64,000 nt of DNA. Source: Novosphingobium sp. SG919 (GTDB taxonomy: Bacteria; Pseudomonadota; Alphaproteobacteria; Sphingomonadales; Sphingomonadaceae). The stretch lies in NCBI RefSeq assembly GCF_012932495.1, contig NZ_JABCNG010000005.1:429247-493246 (forward strand). The letters run 5' to 3'. This document shows, piece by piece, positions 35,240 through 44,599 of this stretch (positions are counted from its first letter, which is position 1; every line of letters starts with the position of its first letter). The translations under genes and the position numbers were made by a program. Under the pieces are notes generated by a model, which was not told the origin of the DNA, made no database searches, and saw only the letters and a program-made list of their open reading frames with translations.

Positions 35240-38200
35240 TCGCGCATCTCATCCGCTGGTCGGTCCGGAACCGCTTCTTCGTTCTCATCGGCATGCTCGC
35301 ACTGGTCGGCGTCGGGGTCTGGGCGGTACGCTCCACCGCCATCGATGCCCTGCCCGATCTCTCCGATGTTCAGGTGGTGATCCGCACCTCCTATCCCGGA
35401 CAGGCGCCCCGCATTGTCGAGAACCAGGTCACCTATCCACTCACCACCACCATGCTGTCCGTGCCCGGCGCCAAGACGGTGCGCGGCTACTCCTTCTTCG
35501 GGGACAGCTTCGTCTATGTGATCTTCGAGGATGGAACCGATCTGTACTGGGCGCGCAGCCGCGTGCTCGAATATCTGAATCAGGTGCAGGGACGCCTTCC
35601 GCCGGGCGCGCGCAGCGCTTTGGGGCCGGACGCCACCGGTGTGGGCTGGGTCTATGAATATGCGCTGGTCGACCGATCAGGCCGCCACGATCTGTCGCAA
35701 CTGCGCAGCCTTCAGGACTGGTTCCTGCGCTATGAGCTTAAGACCGTGCCGGGCGTGGCCGAGGTCGCCAGCATCGGCGGCATGGTCAAGCAGTATCAGG
35801 TGCTGCTCGATCCGGTGAAGCTGGCCGCCTATGGGGTGACGCATAGCCAGGCGGTGCAGGCGATCCGGCAGGCCAATCAGGAGGCGGGCGGCTCGGTGCT
35901 GGAGATGGCCGAGGCCGAATATATGGTCCGCGCCTCGGGCTATCTGCAGACACTCGATGATTTTCGCGCCATTCCGCTGAGAACCGGATCAGGCGGCGTG
36001 CCGATCCGCCTTGGCGATGTGGCAACGATCCAGACCGGCCCGGAGATGCGGCGCGGCATTGCCGAATTGAACGGCGAGGGCGAGGTCGCGGGTGGCGTGG
36101 TGATCCTGCGCTCGGGCAAGAACGCGCGCGAAACTATCGCGGCGGTGAAGGACAAGCTTGCCACCTTGAAGAAGAGCCTGCCTGCCGGCGTCGAGCTTGT
36201 GCCGGTCTATGACCGCTCGCAACTGATCGATCGCGCGGTCGAGAACCTGACCCACAAGCTGGTCGAGGAGTTCATCGTCGTCGCTTTGGTCTGCGGCCTG
36301 TTCCTCTGGCATGTCCGCTCGGCCCTCGTGGCGATCATCACCCTGCCGCTGGGCGTGCTCGCAGCCTTCATCGTCATGCATATCCAGGGCGTGAACGCCA
36401 ACATCATGTCGCTTGGCGGTATCGCCATCGCGATCGGCGCCATGGTCGATGCAGCCGTGGTCATGATCGAGAACGCCCATAAGAAGATCGAGCGGTGGGA
36501 GCACGACCACCCGGACCAGCCTCTCACGGGCGAAACCCGCTGGCGCGTCGTCACCGAGGCCGCCGCCGAGGTCGGCCCCGCGCTGTTTTTCAGCCTGCTG
36601 ATCATCACCCTGTCCTTCATTCCCGTCTTTACTCTGGAAGCGCAGGAAGGCCGGCTGTTCGCTCCGCTGGCTTTCACCAAGACCTATGCCATGGCGGGGG
36701 CGGCCATCCTGTCGGTGACGCTGGTGCCAATCCTGATGGGCTGGCTGATCCGGGGCAAGATACCCGCAGAACAGGCCAATCCGCTCAACCGCTGGCTGAC
36801 CGGCCTGTACCGTCCAGCCATCGATTGGACCTTGCAGAACCCCAAGCAGGTGCTGCTGATCGCCGTGCTGATCTTCGCCACCACGGCATGGCCGCTCGCC
36901 CGGCTTGGCGGCGAATTCCTGCCCAATCTCGATGAGGGTGACCTGCTCTACATGCCCTCGGCCTTGCCGGGCCTCTCGGCGGCCAAGGCCTCCGCGCTTC
37001 TTCAGCAGACCGACCGCCTGATCAAGACCGTGCCCGAGGTGCAGAGCGTCTCCGGCAAGGCCGGCCGCGCGGAAACCGCCACCGATCCGGCTCCACTCGA
37101 GATGTTCGAGACCACCATCCAGTTCAAGCCGCGCGACCAATGGCGACCGGGCATGACGCCTGACAAACTCGTCGAGGAGCTGGACCGGACGGTCAGGCTG
37201 CCCGGCTTGGCCAATGTCTGGGTGCCACCGATCCGCAACCGGATCGACATGCTCGCCACCGGCATCAAGAGCCCGATCGGGGTCAAGGTATCTGGCGCCG
37301 ATCCCGCCGAGCTCGATCGCATCGCCCATGATGTCGAAACCGTGGCCAAGCGCATTCCCGGCGTCAGCTCGGCGCTGGCCGAACGACTGACCGGCGGGCG
37401 CTATGTCGATGTCAACATTGACCGTGCGGCGGCGGCCCGCTTCGGTCTCAACATCGCGGATGTGCAGGCCATCGTCTCCGGCGCGGTGGGTGGCGAGACG
37501 ATCGGCGAGACGGTCGAGGGGCTGGCCCGCTACCCGATCAGTGTGCGCTATCCGCGCGAATTGCGCGACAGCCTTGAAGGCCTGCGGGCCTTGCCGGTCC
37601 TGACGCCCTCGGGGCAGCAGATCACGCTTGGCACCGTCGCGAACATTGCGATCACCGACGGCCCTCCCATGCTCAAGACCGAAAACGCCCGGCCTTCCAC
37701 CTGGGTCTATATCGATGTGCGCGGGCGCGATCTTGCCTCGGTGGTCGGTGACCTGCAGCATGCGGTGGCGAAGGATGTCAGGCTCTCGCCCGGCGTCAGC
37801 ATCGCCTATTCGGGACAGTTCGAATATCTCCAGCGGGCTACCGACAGGCTGAAGCTGGTCGTGCCTGCCACGCTGCTGATCATTTTCGTGCTGCTCTATA
37901 TGATCTTCGGTCGCTTCGATGAGGCCGCGCTGATCATGGGAACACTGCCCTTTGCCCTGACCGGCGGCATCTGGGCCCTCTATCTGCTTGGCTTCAACCA
38001 GTCGGTTGCGACCGGTGTCGGCTTTATCGCGCTGGCCGGTGTCTCGGCCGAATTCGGCGTCGTGATGCTGATCTACCTGAAGAATGCGCTGGAGGAGCGC
38101 GACGGCGATCCTGCCCAGGGCGAGGTTCAGGCCGCCGTGCGGGACGGCTCGCTGCTGCGCGTGCGCCCTAAAGCCATGACGGTCGCTGTGATCCTGGCCG

Positions 38201-38373
38201 GTCTGCTGCCGATCCTGCTGGGATCAGGGGCAGGGTCGGAGGTGATGAGCCGGATCGCCGCCCCGATGATCGGCGGCATGCTGACAGCGCCGCTGCTGTC
38301 GATGTTCGTCCTGCCCGCCGCCTATCTGCTGCTTCGGCAACGGCGGGCAAACTCCAGAACCCAACCCGTTTAA
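35236..38373 (+). CDS. cusA: CusA/CzcA-family heavy-metal RND pump
   Basis: 1045 residues, normal length. Twelve membrane helices in two halves with large periplasmic loops. Helix 4 carries the proton-relay region GAMVDAAVVMIENAHK (D405 area). Family-typical DALPDLSDVQVVI near residue 40 and IGGMLTAPLLSMFVLPAAY near the end. With the CusB Met site and CusF this indicates Cu/Ag export from periplasm and cytoplasm. Confidence 0.93.
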   Translation: MIAHLIRWSVRNRFFVLIGMLALVGVGVWAVRSTAIDALPDLSDVQVVIRTSYPGQAPRIVENQVTYPLTTTMLSVPGAKTVRGYSFFGDSFVYVIFEDGTDLYWARSRVLEYLNQVQGRLPPGARSALGPDATGVGWVYEYALVDRSGRHDLSQLRSLQDWFLRYELKTVPGVAEVASIGGMVKQYQVLLDPVKLAAYGVTHSQAVQAIRQANQEAGGSVLEMAEAEYMVRASGYLQTLDDFRAIPLRTGSGGVPIRLGDVATIQTGPEMRRGIAELNGEGEVAGGVVILRSGKNARETIAAVKDKLATLKKSLPAGVELVPVYDRSQLIDRAVENLTHKLVEEFIVVALVCGLFLWHVRSALVAIITLPLGVLAAFIVMHIQGVNANIMSLGGIAIAIGAMVDAAVVMIENAHKKIERWEHDHPDQPLTGETRWRVVTEAAAEVGPALFFSLLIITLSFIPVFTLEAQEGRLFAPLAFTKTYAMAGAAILSVTLVPILMGWLIRGKIPAEQANPLNRWLTGLYRPAIDWTLQNPKQVLLIAVLIFATTAWPLARLGGEFLPNLDEGDLLYMPSALPGLSAAKASALLQQTDRLIKTVPEVQSVSGKAGRAETATDPAPLEMFETTIQFKPRDQWRPGMTPDKLVEELDRTVRLPGLANVWVPPIRNRIDMLATGIKSPIGVKVSGADPAELDRIAHDVETVAKRIPGVSSALAERLTGGRYVDVNIDRAAAARFGLNIADVQAIVSGAVGGETIGETVEGLARYPISVRYPRELRDSLEGLRALPVLTPSGQQITLGTVANIAITDGPPMLKTENARPSTWVYIDVRGRDLASVVGDLQHAVAKDVRLSPGVSIAYSGQFEYLQRATDRLKLVVPATLLIIFVLLYMIFGRFDEAALIMGTLPFALTGGIWALYLLGFNQSVATGVGFIALAGVSAEFGVVMLIYLKNALEERDGDPAQGEVQAAVRDGSLLRVRPKAMTVAVILAGLLPILLGSGAGSEVMSRIAAPMIGGMLTAPLLSMFVLPAAYLLLRQRRANSRTQPV

Positions 38374-38388
38374 AGCAAGGAGAAAACC

Positions 38389-38775
38389 ATGACCTACCTT
38401 CGACTGACCTTTGCGCTCGGCCTCGCCGCGCTGACCGCTGCCTGCGACAAGAAAGCGGAGGCACCGGCATCTAAGGACAGCAGCCAGCCTATCTCCGCCA
38501 CCAGCAGCAGCATGCCGGGCACCATGGCGATGGAGCCCTCGGCAGCGGCAGCCATTGAAGCCAAAGGCCACGGGATCGTGACCGCGATCGACAAGACCGC
38601 CAGTATGATCACGCTCTCGCATGACGCCATCCCCGAGGCGAAATGGCCGGCCATGACCATGGGCTTCAAGGCGGCTCCGGGTGTCACCGATGCGGTTGCG
38701 GTGGGGGACAAGGTCGATTTCGATATCACGATCAAGGGCAGCGCCGGCGAGGTGACGGCGATCCACAAGCGATAA
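38389..38775 (+). CDS. cusF: CusF-like periplasmic copper chaperone, lipoprotein
   Basis: 128 residues. Lipobox LTAAC at the end of the signal sequence, so it is probably membrane-anchored, unlike E. coli CusF. The CusF core (about 55-128) has the WPAMTM segment whose Trp and Met residues bind Cu(I)/Ag(I), and GHGIV. Starts 15 bases after cusA. Confidence 0.9.
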   Translation: MTYLRLTFALGLAALTAACDKKAEAPASKDSSQPISATSSSMPGTMAMEPSAAAAIEAKGHGIVTAIDKTASMITLSHDAIPEAKWPAMTMGFKAAPGVTDAVAVGDKVDFDITIKGSAGEVTAIHKR

Positions 38776-38785
38776 TGCGCCGGGG

Positions 38786-38814
38786 CTGGCACGATTGGTT
38801 TGCAATCGTGCCAG
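38786..38814. terminator. Bidirectional terminator hairpin between cus and ars
   Basis: CTGGCACGATTG and CAATCGTGCCAG form a perfect 12-base stem with a five-base loop, lying between the convergent cusF and arsH genes. Confidence 0.8.
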
Positions 38815-38854
38815 TCACTGGGAAACAGTCGCATATTTGACCGAAGTCACACCA

Positions 38855-39610
38855 TCAGGCGCCAGCCAGATCTGCTTTCTCGACATGGGTCTCGACCGGG
38901 CGATCCTTCTCGACCCGCTCCGAATAGCGATCCACGAGCTGATCAACATGCGGGCGCAACAGCACGGTGAAGCGCACCAGCTCCTCGATCACATCGACGA
39001 TCCGGTCGTAATAAGCCGAGGGCTTCATCCGCCCGGCCTCGTCGAATTCCTCATAGGCTTTCGCCACCGAGGACTGGTTGGGGATAGTGAACATCCGCAT
39101 CCAGCGGCCCAGCACCCGCAGCGTGTTGATCGAGTTGAAGGACTGCGATCCGGCGCTGACCTGCATCACCGCCAGCGTGCGGCCCTGCGTCGGACGCATC
39201 CCCTTCATGGCGAGGGGCAGATGGTCGATCTGCGCTTTCATGACCCCGGTGATCTGGCCATGCCGCTCTGGGCTGCACCAGACCTGCCCTTCGGACCAGA
39301 GCGAGAGTTCGCGCAGCTCCGCCACCGCCGGATGATCGTCGCCCGCTACCTGATCGGGCAGAGGGAGATCGGAAGGATCGAAGATCCGCGTCTCGCAACC
39401 GAAATAGCGCAGCAGGCGAGCCGATTCCTCGATCACCAGGCGGGAATAGGAACGCTCGCGCAGCGAACCATAGAGCAGCAGGATACGCGGCGGCGGGTCC
39501 ATGGGCCCAAGCCCCAGCGCCGGGCGCAGATGGGCATATTCAGGCTTGAGGGCTGGCAGGTGGTCGGGATCGGGCAGGTCGCGCAGGCGCGTAAAGGTAA
39601 AGTCGCTCAT
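38855..39610 (-). CDS. arsH: ArsH NADPH-dependent FMN reductase
   Basis: 251 residues. FMN-binding LLYGSLRERSYSRLVIEE and the active-site region WCSPERHGQITGVMKAQID match ArsH. ArsH oxidises trivalent organoarsenicals or acts as a quinone reductase against oxidative stress. Last gene of the leftward ars operon, 2 bases after the transporter. Confidence 0.93.
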   Translation of the reverse strand: MSDFTFTRLRDLPDPDHLPALKPEYAHLRPALGLGPMDPPPRILLLYGSLRERSYSRLVIEESARLLRYFGCETRIFDPSDLPLPDQVAGDDHPAVAELRELSLWSEGQVWCSPERHGQITGVMKAQIDHLPLAMKGMRPTQGRTLAVMQVSAGSQSFNSINTLRVLGRWMRMFTIPNQSSVAKAYEEFDEAGRMKPSAYYDRIVDVIEELVRFTVLLRPHVDQLVDRYSERVEKDRPVETHVEKADLAGA

Positions 39611-39612
39611 AC

Positions 39613-40677
39613 TCAGGCCTCAAGGGGAACGGTGTCGGAGAACCAGCGGCGCCCGAACCAGAACGCCACATTCACCAGCAGGATCAGGACGGGCACCTCG
39701 ACCAGCGGGCCGATGACTGCCGCAAAGGCGACGGGCGACGCCAGGCCGAAGGCGGCGATGGCGACAGCGATCGCCAGCTCGAAATTGTTGCCCGCAGCCG
39801 TGAAGGCCACGGCAGTGGTGCGCGGATAATCGGCCTCGATCCACTTGCCGAGGAGGAAGCTGATGGTGAACTGCACCGCGAAATAGATCGCCAGGGGTAC
39901 GGCGATGCGCAGCGTATCGCCCGGAAGCGTCACGATCTCGCCGCCCTTCAGGCTGAACATGGCAACGATGGTGAAGAGCAGCGCCGCCAGCGTCACCGGG
40001 CCGATATGGGGCAGGAACTGCCCTTCGTACCAGGCCTCGCCCTTCGCGGCGACCAGCACCCGGCGCGTCAGGAAACCTCCAAGGAACGGCACGCCCAGAT
40101 AGATCAACACGGCCTGGGCGATGGTGCCGAAGCTCACATCGATCACATGGCCCTTGAGCCCCAGCAGCGGCGGCAGGAAGGCGAGGAAGAACCAGGCGTA
40201 GACGCTGAAGAACAGCAGCTGGAAGATCGAGTTGAAGGCCACCAGTGCCGCGACATACTGATTGTCGCCCTTGGCCAGCTGGTTCCACACGATGACCATG
40301 GCGATGCAGCGCGCCAGACCGATGAGGATGAGGCCGGTCATATATTCCGGCTTGTCCGAGAGGAACAGCACGGCCAGCGCGAACATCAGCACCGGGCCGA
40401 TGATCCAGTTCTGGAGCAGCGAGATGCCAAGGATGCGCCGGTCCTTGAAGACCTGCGGCAGCTCCTCATAGCGCACGCGCGCGAGAGGCGGATACATCAT
40501 CAGCAGCAAACCGATGGCGATCGGGATGTTGGTGGTGCCGACCGACATGCTGCCGATCAGGTGCGGCAGGCCTGTGAAGACCGAGCCGAGCCCGACGCCC
40601 AGCGCCATGGCAAGGAAGATCCACAAGGTGAGATACCTGTCGAGGAAGGACAGGCGTGGTCGCTTTGCCTGAGTCAT
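39613..40677 (-). CDS. acr3: ACR3-family arsenite efflux transporter
   Basis: 354 residues, ten membrane helices. The start region LSFLDRYLTLWIFLAMALGV and the conserved Cys in IGLARCIAMVIVWNQLAKGD (Cys of helix 4) identify ACR3. Exports arsenite using the proton gradient. Overlaps the acetyltransferase gene by 4 bases. Confidence 0.94.
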   Translation of the reverse strand: MTQAKRPRLSFLDRYLTLWIFLAMALGVGLGSVFTGLPHLIGSMSVGTTNIPIAIGLLLMMYPPLARVRYEELPQVFKDRRILGISLLQNWIIGPVLMFALAVLFLSDKPEYMTGLILIGLARCIAMVIVWNQLAKGDNQYVAALVAFNSIFQLLFFSVYAWFFLAFLPPLLGLKGHVIDVSFGTIAQAVLIYLGVPFLGGFLTRRVLVAAKGEAWYEGQFLPHIGPVTLAALLFTIVAMFSLKGGEIVTLPGDTLRIAVPLAIYFAVQFTISFLLGKWIEADYPRTTAVAFTAAGNNFELAIAVAIAAFGLASPVAFAAVIGPLVEVPVLILLVNVAFWFGRRWFSDTVPLEA

Positions 40678-41213
40678 GTCGGCTCCTTGGGCGGCGGGGC
40701 GCTGTCACCGGCCCCCAGCGCAATCTGCATATAGACTGTGTCGAGCCAGCGTCCGAACTTGCGACCCACCGAACGCATCCGTCCGGCATGCTCGAAGCCC
40801 AGGCTGGTATGGAGGGCGACCGAGGCGGGCTCGCCGCCGCCGATCACCGCGATCATCTGGCGAAACCCGCTGGACTCGGCAGAGGAGATCAGCGCCGCCA
40901 GCAGTGCCTTGCCCACACCCTGTCCCAGATGTTCGGGATGGATGTAGATCGAATTCTCACAGGCCGAGACATAAGCTGGGCGGTCGCGGAACTGCGTCGC
41001 ATAGGCGTAGCCCACGACGACGCCGTCACCGATCGCCGCGAGGAATGGCCAGTCGCGCGCCACGCATTCCAGGATTTTGGCTTGCGTATCGGCTTCCGAG
41101 CGCGGGGCGGTGTCGAAGGTCGCGGTGCCATGCATGACATGGTGGGCATAGATGGCGGCGATTGCGCCGCCATCCTGCACCTTGGCCTGCCTGATGTAGA
41201 CCGCCGAGGCCAT
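40674..41213 (-). CDS. arsN: GNAT acetyltransferase, ArsN type
   Basis: 179 residues of the PAT/bar family (VYIRQAKVQDGGAIAAIYAHHV start; Q/R-x-x-G-x-A acetyl-CoA loop HLGQGVGKALLAALI). ArsN1/ArsN2 acetylate phosphinothricin-like compounds and arsinothricin, giving resistance to that arsenic antibiotic. Within the ars operon this is the favoured role. Confidence 0.85.
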   Translation of the reverse strand: MASAVYIRQAKVQDGGAIAAIYAHHVMHGTATFDTAPRSEADTQAKILECVARDWPFLAAIGDGVVVGYAYATQFRDRPAYVSACENSIYIHPEHLGQGVGKALLAALISSAESSGFRQMIAVIGGGEPASVALHTSLGFEHAGRMRSVGRKFGRWLDTVYMQIALGAGDSAPPPKEPT

Positions 41214-41648
41214 TCAGCCCGCCGTGACCCGCTTGCCCTCGGCATCGATGACCTGTTCGCCGTCTTCCTTGGCGAAGGCACCGCGTTGCTCGGCGGGGAT
41301 CAAGTCCAGCACCTCTTCGGAGGGACGGCACAGCTTCACGCCAAGCGGCGAGACCACCAGCGGGCGGTTGATGAGGATCGGATGCTCCATCATGGCATCG
41401 ACAAGCTGCTCATCGGTGAGATCGGTGTTGCCCAGACCCAGCTCGGCAAAGGGGGTGCCCTTCTCGCGCAGCAGAGCGCGCGGGGTCATCCCGGCGCGTT
41501 CGATCAGGCTCTCGAGAAGCGGGCGCGAGGGCGGCGTCTTGAGATATTCCACCACATGCGGCTCGATCTCGGCGTTGCGGATCATGGCCAGCGCGTTGCG
41601 CGAGGTGCCGCATTCGGGGTTATGATAGATGATGATGTCGGTGGTCAC
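41214..41648 (-). CDS. arsC: Glutaredoxin-coupled arsenate reductase ArsC
   Basis: 144 residues. Catalytic C13 in HNPECGTSRNAL, plus conserved Arg in HPILINRPLV and LCRPSE. This is the R773-type, Grx/GSH-dependent reductase. The operon also has a second, unrelated arsenate reductase type just upstream. Adjacent start and stop with arsN (no gap). Confidence 0.93.
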   Translation of the reverse strand: MTTDIIIYHNPECGTSRNALAMIRNAEIEPHVVEYLKTPPSRPLLESLIERAGMTPRALLREKGTPFAELGLGNTDLTDEQLVDAMMEHPILINRPLVVSPLGVKLCRPSEEVLDLIPAEQRGAFAKEDGEQVIDAEGKRVTAG

Positions 41649-42166
41649 TGAGCGTTCTCCGCTTTGAAGCTGGCGCCTTCTGTCTGGCCGATTTCCTTGA
41701 GCTTGCGCTCGGTGGCCATGCCATCGAGCACGCTGAGCTTGAGCGACAGGAATAGCTCAATGCGCCGCCGCAAATAGGAGATCGCATTGATGAAGGCCTG
41801 GCGTTGCCCATCGCCCTCAACGGCAGCTGGATCTTCGATGCCCCAGTGCGCGGTCATGGGATGGCCCAACCATACGGGGCAGGACTCACCGGCAGCATTG
41901 TCGCACACCGTGAAAATGAAATCGAACTGGGGAGCGTTAGGCCCGGTGAACTCGTTCCAGCTTTTGGACCTCAGGCCAGAGGTGTCGTAGCCAAGACCGC
42001 CGAGCGTTTCGATGGCCATCGGGTGGACATCACCCTTAGGATTGCTGCCGGCGCTGTAGGCACGAAAGCGCCCGGCGCCGTAATGGTTGGTAAGCACCTC
42101 GCCAATGATCGAGCGGGCAGAGTTGCCAGTGCAGAGGAACAGCACGTTGAAGATACGGTCGGTCAT
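41645..42166 (-). CDS. Low-molecular-weight PTP-type arsenate reductase
   Basis: 173 residues. P-loop CTGNSAR at 12-18 (C12, R18) and the DP-like acid region identify a low-molecular-weight phosphatase fold, as in thioredoxin- or mycothiol-coupled ArsC enzymes. The C-terminal extension (about 140-173) is longer than in the thioredoxin-type enzyme. Overlaps both neighbours by 4 bases. Confidence 0.85.
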   Translation of the reverse strand: MTDRIFNVLFLCTGNSARSIIGEVLTNHYGAGRFRAYSAGSNPKGDVHPMAIETLGGLGYDTSGLRSKSWNEFTGPNAPQFDFIFTVCDNAAGESCPVWLGHPMTAHWGIEDPAAVEGDGQRQAFINAISYLRRRIELFLSLKLSVLDGMATERKLKEIGQTEGASFKAENAQ

Positions 42167-42525
42167 GCGACATCCTTCTCGGGTGCGGATTGTGTGGTTG
42201 TGGAAGGGTTTGGGCAGCAGAGCACGTCATCCGTGCAGGGCACACCGCCGCAGCAATTCTCGGTGAGATAGGCCATCAGCCCGTTCATTGCCGGATAGTT
42301 GGCAGTGTAGATGATAAGGCGGCTTTGGCGGCGCTGGGTCACCAGACCCGCATTGGCCAGCGCTGCGAGATGGAAGCTCATGGACGACGACACGACGCCC
42401 AGCTTCTCGCCAATCACGCCTGCGGGCAGACCTTTCTCGCCCGCCTGTACGAGCAGGCGATAGGCGGCGAGGCGATGTTCCTGCGCGAGTGCGCCAAGGG
42501 CTTTGATGACGGCGTTGGCGTTCAT
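42163..42525 (-). CDS. arsR: ArsR arsenic-responsive repressor
   Basis: 120 residues from ATG at 42525, preceded by GGAG; longer starts would run through the operator. Winged helix with recognition helix SSSMSFHLAALANAGLV. The C-terminal Cys-rich tail (NCCGGVPC, DVLCC) is a probable As(III) site, placed at the end of the chain as in some alphaproteobacterial ArsR types rather than in the DNA-binding helix. First gene of the six-gene ars operon. Confidence 0.92.
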   Translation of the reverse strand: MNANAVIKALGALAQEHRLAAYRLLVQAGEKGLPAGVIGEKLGVVSSSMSFHLAALANAGLVTQRRQSRLIIYTANYPAMNGLMAYLTENCCGGVPCTDDVLCCPNPSTTTQSAPEKDVA

Positions 42526-42538
42526 CTCAATCTCCATG

Positions 42539-42557
42539 ATTCGATAAAGGTCGAAAT
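42539..42557 (-). promoter_or_regulatory. Probable ArsR operator
   Basis: Near-palindrome ATTCGA-TAAAGG-TCGAAAT 13 bases upstream of the arsR start, with five of six arm pairs matching. Confidence 0.5.
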
Positions 42558-42635
42558 ATAGAGATGGTCGCGGGACGTCAATCGAGTTCAGCGCAGTCAG
42601 CCTGCGAAATCCGATGTCCCGCCTCGGAGCATGAA

Positions 42636-42662
42636 CCGGCGGTTGGCAAGCCAAACCGCCGG
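42636..42662 (-). terminator. Terminator hairpin after the recombinase trio
   Basis: CCGGCGG-TTGGC ... GCCAA-CCGCCGG form a 12-pair stem with one bulged base. It lies 6 bases past the ritC stop and separates the recombinase genes from the ars operon. Confidence 0.7.
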
Positions 42663-42668
42663 CCAGCG

Positions 42669-43676
42669 CTATAGACTATTCAGAAATCTAAGGAGGCGGT
42701 CGTCAGGCTTGAACCTGCCAGGCGTGTGGTCGCCGAGAGGACGGACCTTTGCGAGTGCCGCTTCTTTCATCCCGAGGTGGGCGTGGAGATACGCTTGGGT
42801 TGATGAACTGGACTCATGCCCCAGCCAAAGCGAGATAACCGCGCTATCGACGCCCGAGCTGAGCAATGCCATTGCGGCGCTGTGGCGCAACACGTGAGGC
42901 GACACCCGTTTTGCGATCAAGGACGGACAACCTCGGGACGCGACAGCGACATGCTTTGACAGCAACCTCTGTACTGCGTCTGGGCTAAGGGGGCCGCCGT
43001 GGATGTTCGGGAAAAGCCTTGTCTCACGGGACATCGATGGTTCCTCCAACCATCGAGCAAGCGCATCGCGCGTGACACGGGTCAGTGGCGTCGATCGGCC
43101 TTTGCGGCCTTTGCCTAGACATCGGACATGAGCGCCAACGCCGAGGGATACCACGTCACGCTCAAGCCCTATCAACTCTGATAGTCGCAGCCCAGTCTGC
43201 GCGGCGAGTAACATTAGAAGGTGGTCCCGCCTCCCGATCCAGGTTGTCCGGTCAGGTGCAGCCAGCACCGCTTCGATCTCGGCACGGTCGAGGAATTGCA
43301 GTTCACGTTTACGGGCAATTTTGCTCGGAATTGCCCCAATCTGCTGGGCTTGGCTAGCAAAGGCGGGTTCCTCAAATGCCACGAAATTGAAGAACGCTTT
43401 GATTGCGGTGAGGCGCAAGTTGCGGGTTGCGGCGCTGATTCCCCTTTCTCGCTCGAGGTCATCGAGAAACGCGACGATCAAGGCGGGGGTTAGATCGCCC
43501 AATGTCAAATGGGACGGGGCCTTGCGGATCGCTTGATAGGCAAAGCCGAGCAACAGCCGAAAAGCGTCACGATAGGACGCGACGGTGTGCTGGCTCACGT
43601 CGCGTTGCTGGATCAAACGCTTGTTGAAGAAGCGTTCGATCAGGCCAGGGAGGATGTTCATAACCGAGCCTCCCAA
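42669..43676 (-). CDS. ritC: RIT recombinase C (tyrosine recombinase)
   Basis: 335 residues. SAM-like N-terminal core domain, then catalytic residues Arg (TGLRLSELIGL), Lys region (LGKGRKGRSTPLT), His-x-x-Arg (HVLRHSAA), LGH and a final Tyr in TQAYLHAHLG. Third gene of a trio whose members overlap by 19 and 22 bases, the hallmark of RIT elements. Confidence 0.88.
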   Translation of the reverse strand: MGGSVMNILPGLIERFFNKRLIQQRDVSQHTVASYRDAFRLLLGFAYQAIRKAPSHLTLGDLTPALIVAFLDDLERERGISAATRNLRLTAIKAFFNFVAFEEPAFASQAQQIGAIPSKIARKRELQFLDRAEIEAVLAAPDRTTWIGRRDHLLMLLAAQTGLRLSELIGLERDVVSLGVGAHVRCLGKGRKGRSTPLTRVTRDALARWLEEPSMSRETRLFPNIHGGPLSPDAVQRLLSKHVAVASRGCPSLIAKRVSPHVLRHSAAMALLSSGVDSAVISLWLGHESSSSTQAYLHAHLGMKEAALAKVRPLGDHTPGRFKPDDRLLRFLNSL

Positions 43677-44599
43677 TGCTGATCCAGCTTGGCGGCGGCG
43701 TGCCCTAGCAACTCGGGGGTCGCAGTGAGATACCAGTAGGTGTCACGCGTGTGGGTGTGCCCCAGGTAGGTCGAAAGAACGGGTAGCAACCGATCTATAT
43801 CCTCGCCCGCGCGATACCACTCGGTCAGGGTCCGAACCGCAAAGGTGTGACGTAGGTCGTGAAGGCGCGGCCCACCCCGCTTTTTCTTCGTCCGCAAACC
43901 AGTCTGGTATGCCCAGCCCATGAATACCCGATGCACGCTATCATGACGGAGCGCTGCGCCGCGATCGCCTACGATGAAGAATGGGCTGCTGCATGTCACG
44001 ACACGATTGTCGCGACGCGTGGCATATCTTTCGAGGGCCTCAGCCGTCGTGCCGTCGATCGGCACGATGCGGGACTTCCCGAATTTGCTCTGGCGAACCT
44101 GCAGCAGGCCTTCGCGTAAGTCCACGTCATTCCGCTGGAGATTGAAAACCTCGCCTGAGCGCATGCCCGTCGCGGCCAGCAGGCCGAACGCGCAGTGGAG
44201 GCTGTGGCTTTGGAAAGGATACTGGGTCGGCCATGCGCGTGCAGTGGCGACAAGGTCCAAGACCTCAGCTTCGGAAAAGATGTATGGCGTAGGCCGTCGC
44301 TGCGGGGGAAAAACCTTCTGTGGCGGTATCTCCGTGCGGGCATCGAGGTTGGCAAGATGACGGCAAAATGAGCGGACAGTCGACAATCGAGATGCCCATG
44401 TTGGCGAGCCGCAGCCCCCTCCGGCCCATTCGACTGCTAGCTTTGCAGTAACCACCGTCGCGTTCCGTTCTGCCAGGAAGCGAGTGAAGCTGCGTAACCG
44501 AGCTTCCTGCGAGGTCAGTTTAAAGCCGAAACCTCGCCGCAGTGTGAGGTAGCCCGTCAAGGCTTCATCGAGGCCGTTCATTGCACGGCTCCCGGCCAT
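43658..44599 (-). CDS. ritB: RIT recombinase B (tyrosine recombinase)
   Basis: 313 residues. Arg in TGMRSGEVFNL, Lys in SKFGKSRIVPI, HDLRH, LGHTHTRDTYWY with the active Tyr. Middle gene of the trio. Overlaps both neighbours, so the three are translated as one unit in a fixed ratio. Confidence 0.88.
   Translation of the reverse strand: MAGSRAMNGLDEALTGYLTLRRGFGFKLTSQEARLRSFTRFLAERNATVVTAKLAVEWAGGGCGSPTWASRLSTVRSFCRHLANLDARTEIPPQKVFPPQRRPTPYIFSEAEVLDLVATARAWPTQYPFQSHSLHCAFGLLAATGMRSGEVFNLQRNDVDLREGLLQVRQSKFGKSRIVPIDGTTAEALERYATRRDNRVVTCSSPFFIVGDRGAALRHDSVHRVFMGWAYQTGLRTKKKRGGPRLHDLRHTFAVRTLTEWYRAGEDIDRLLPVLSTYLGHTHTRDTYWYLTATPELLGHAAAKLDQHWEARL

Noticed and set aside
35989..37761. Long antisense reading frame opposite cusA
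   Set aside because: Typical high-GC shadow of a real gene; composition is not protein-like and it has no motif.
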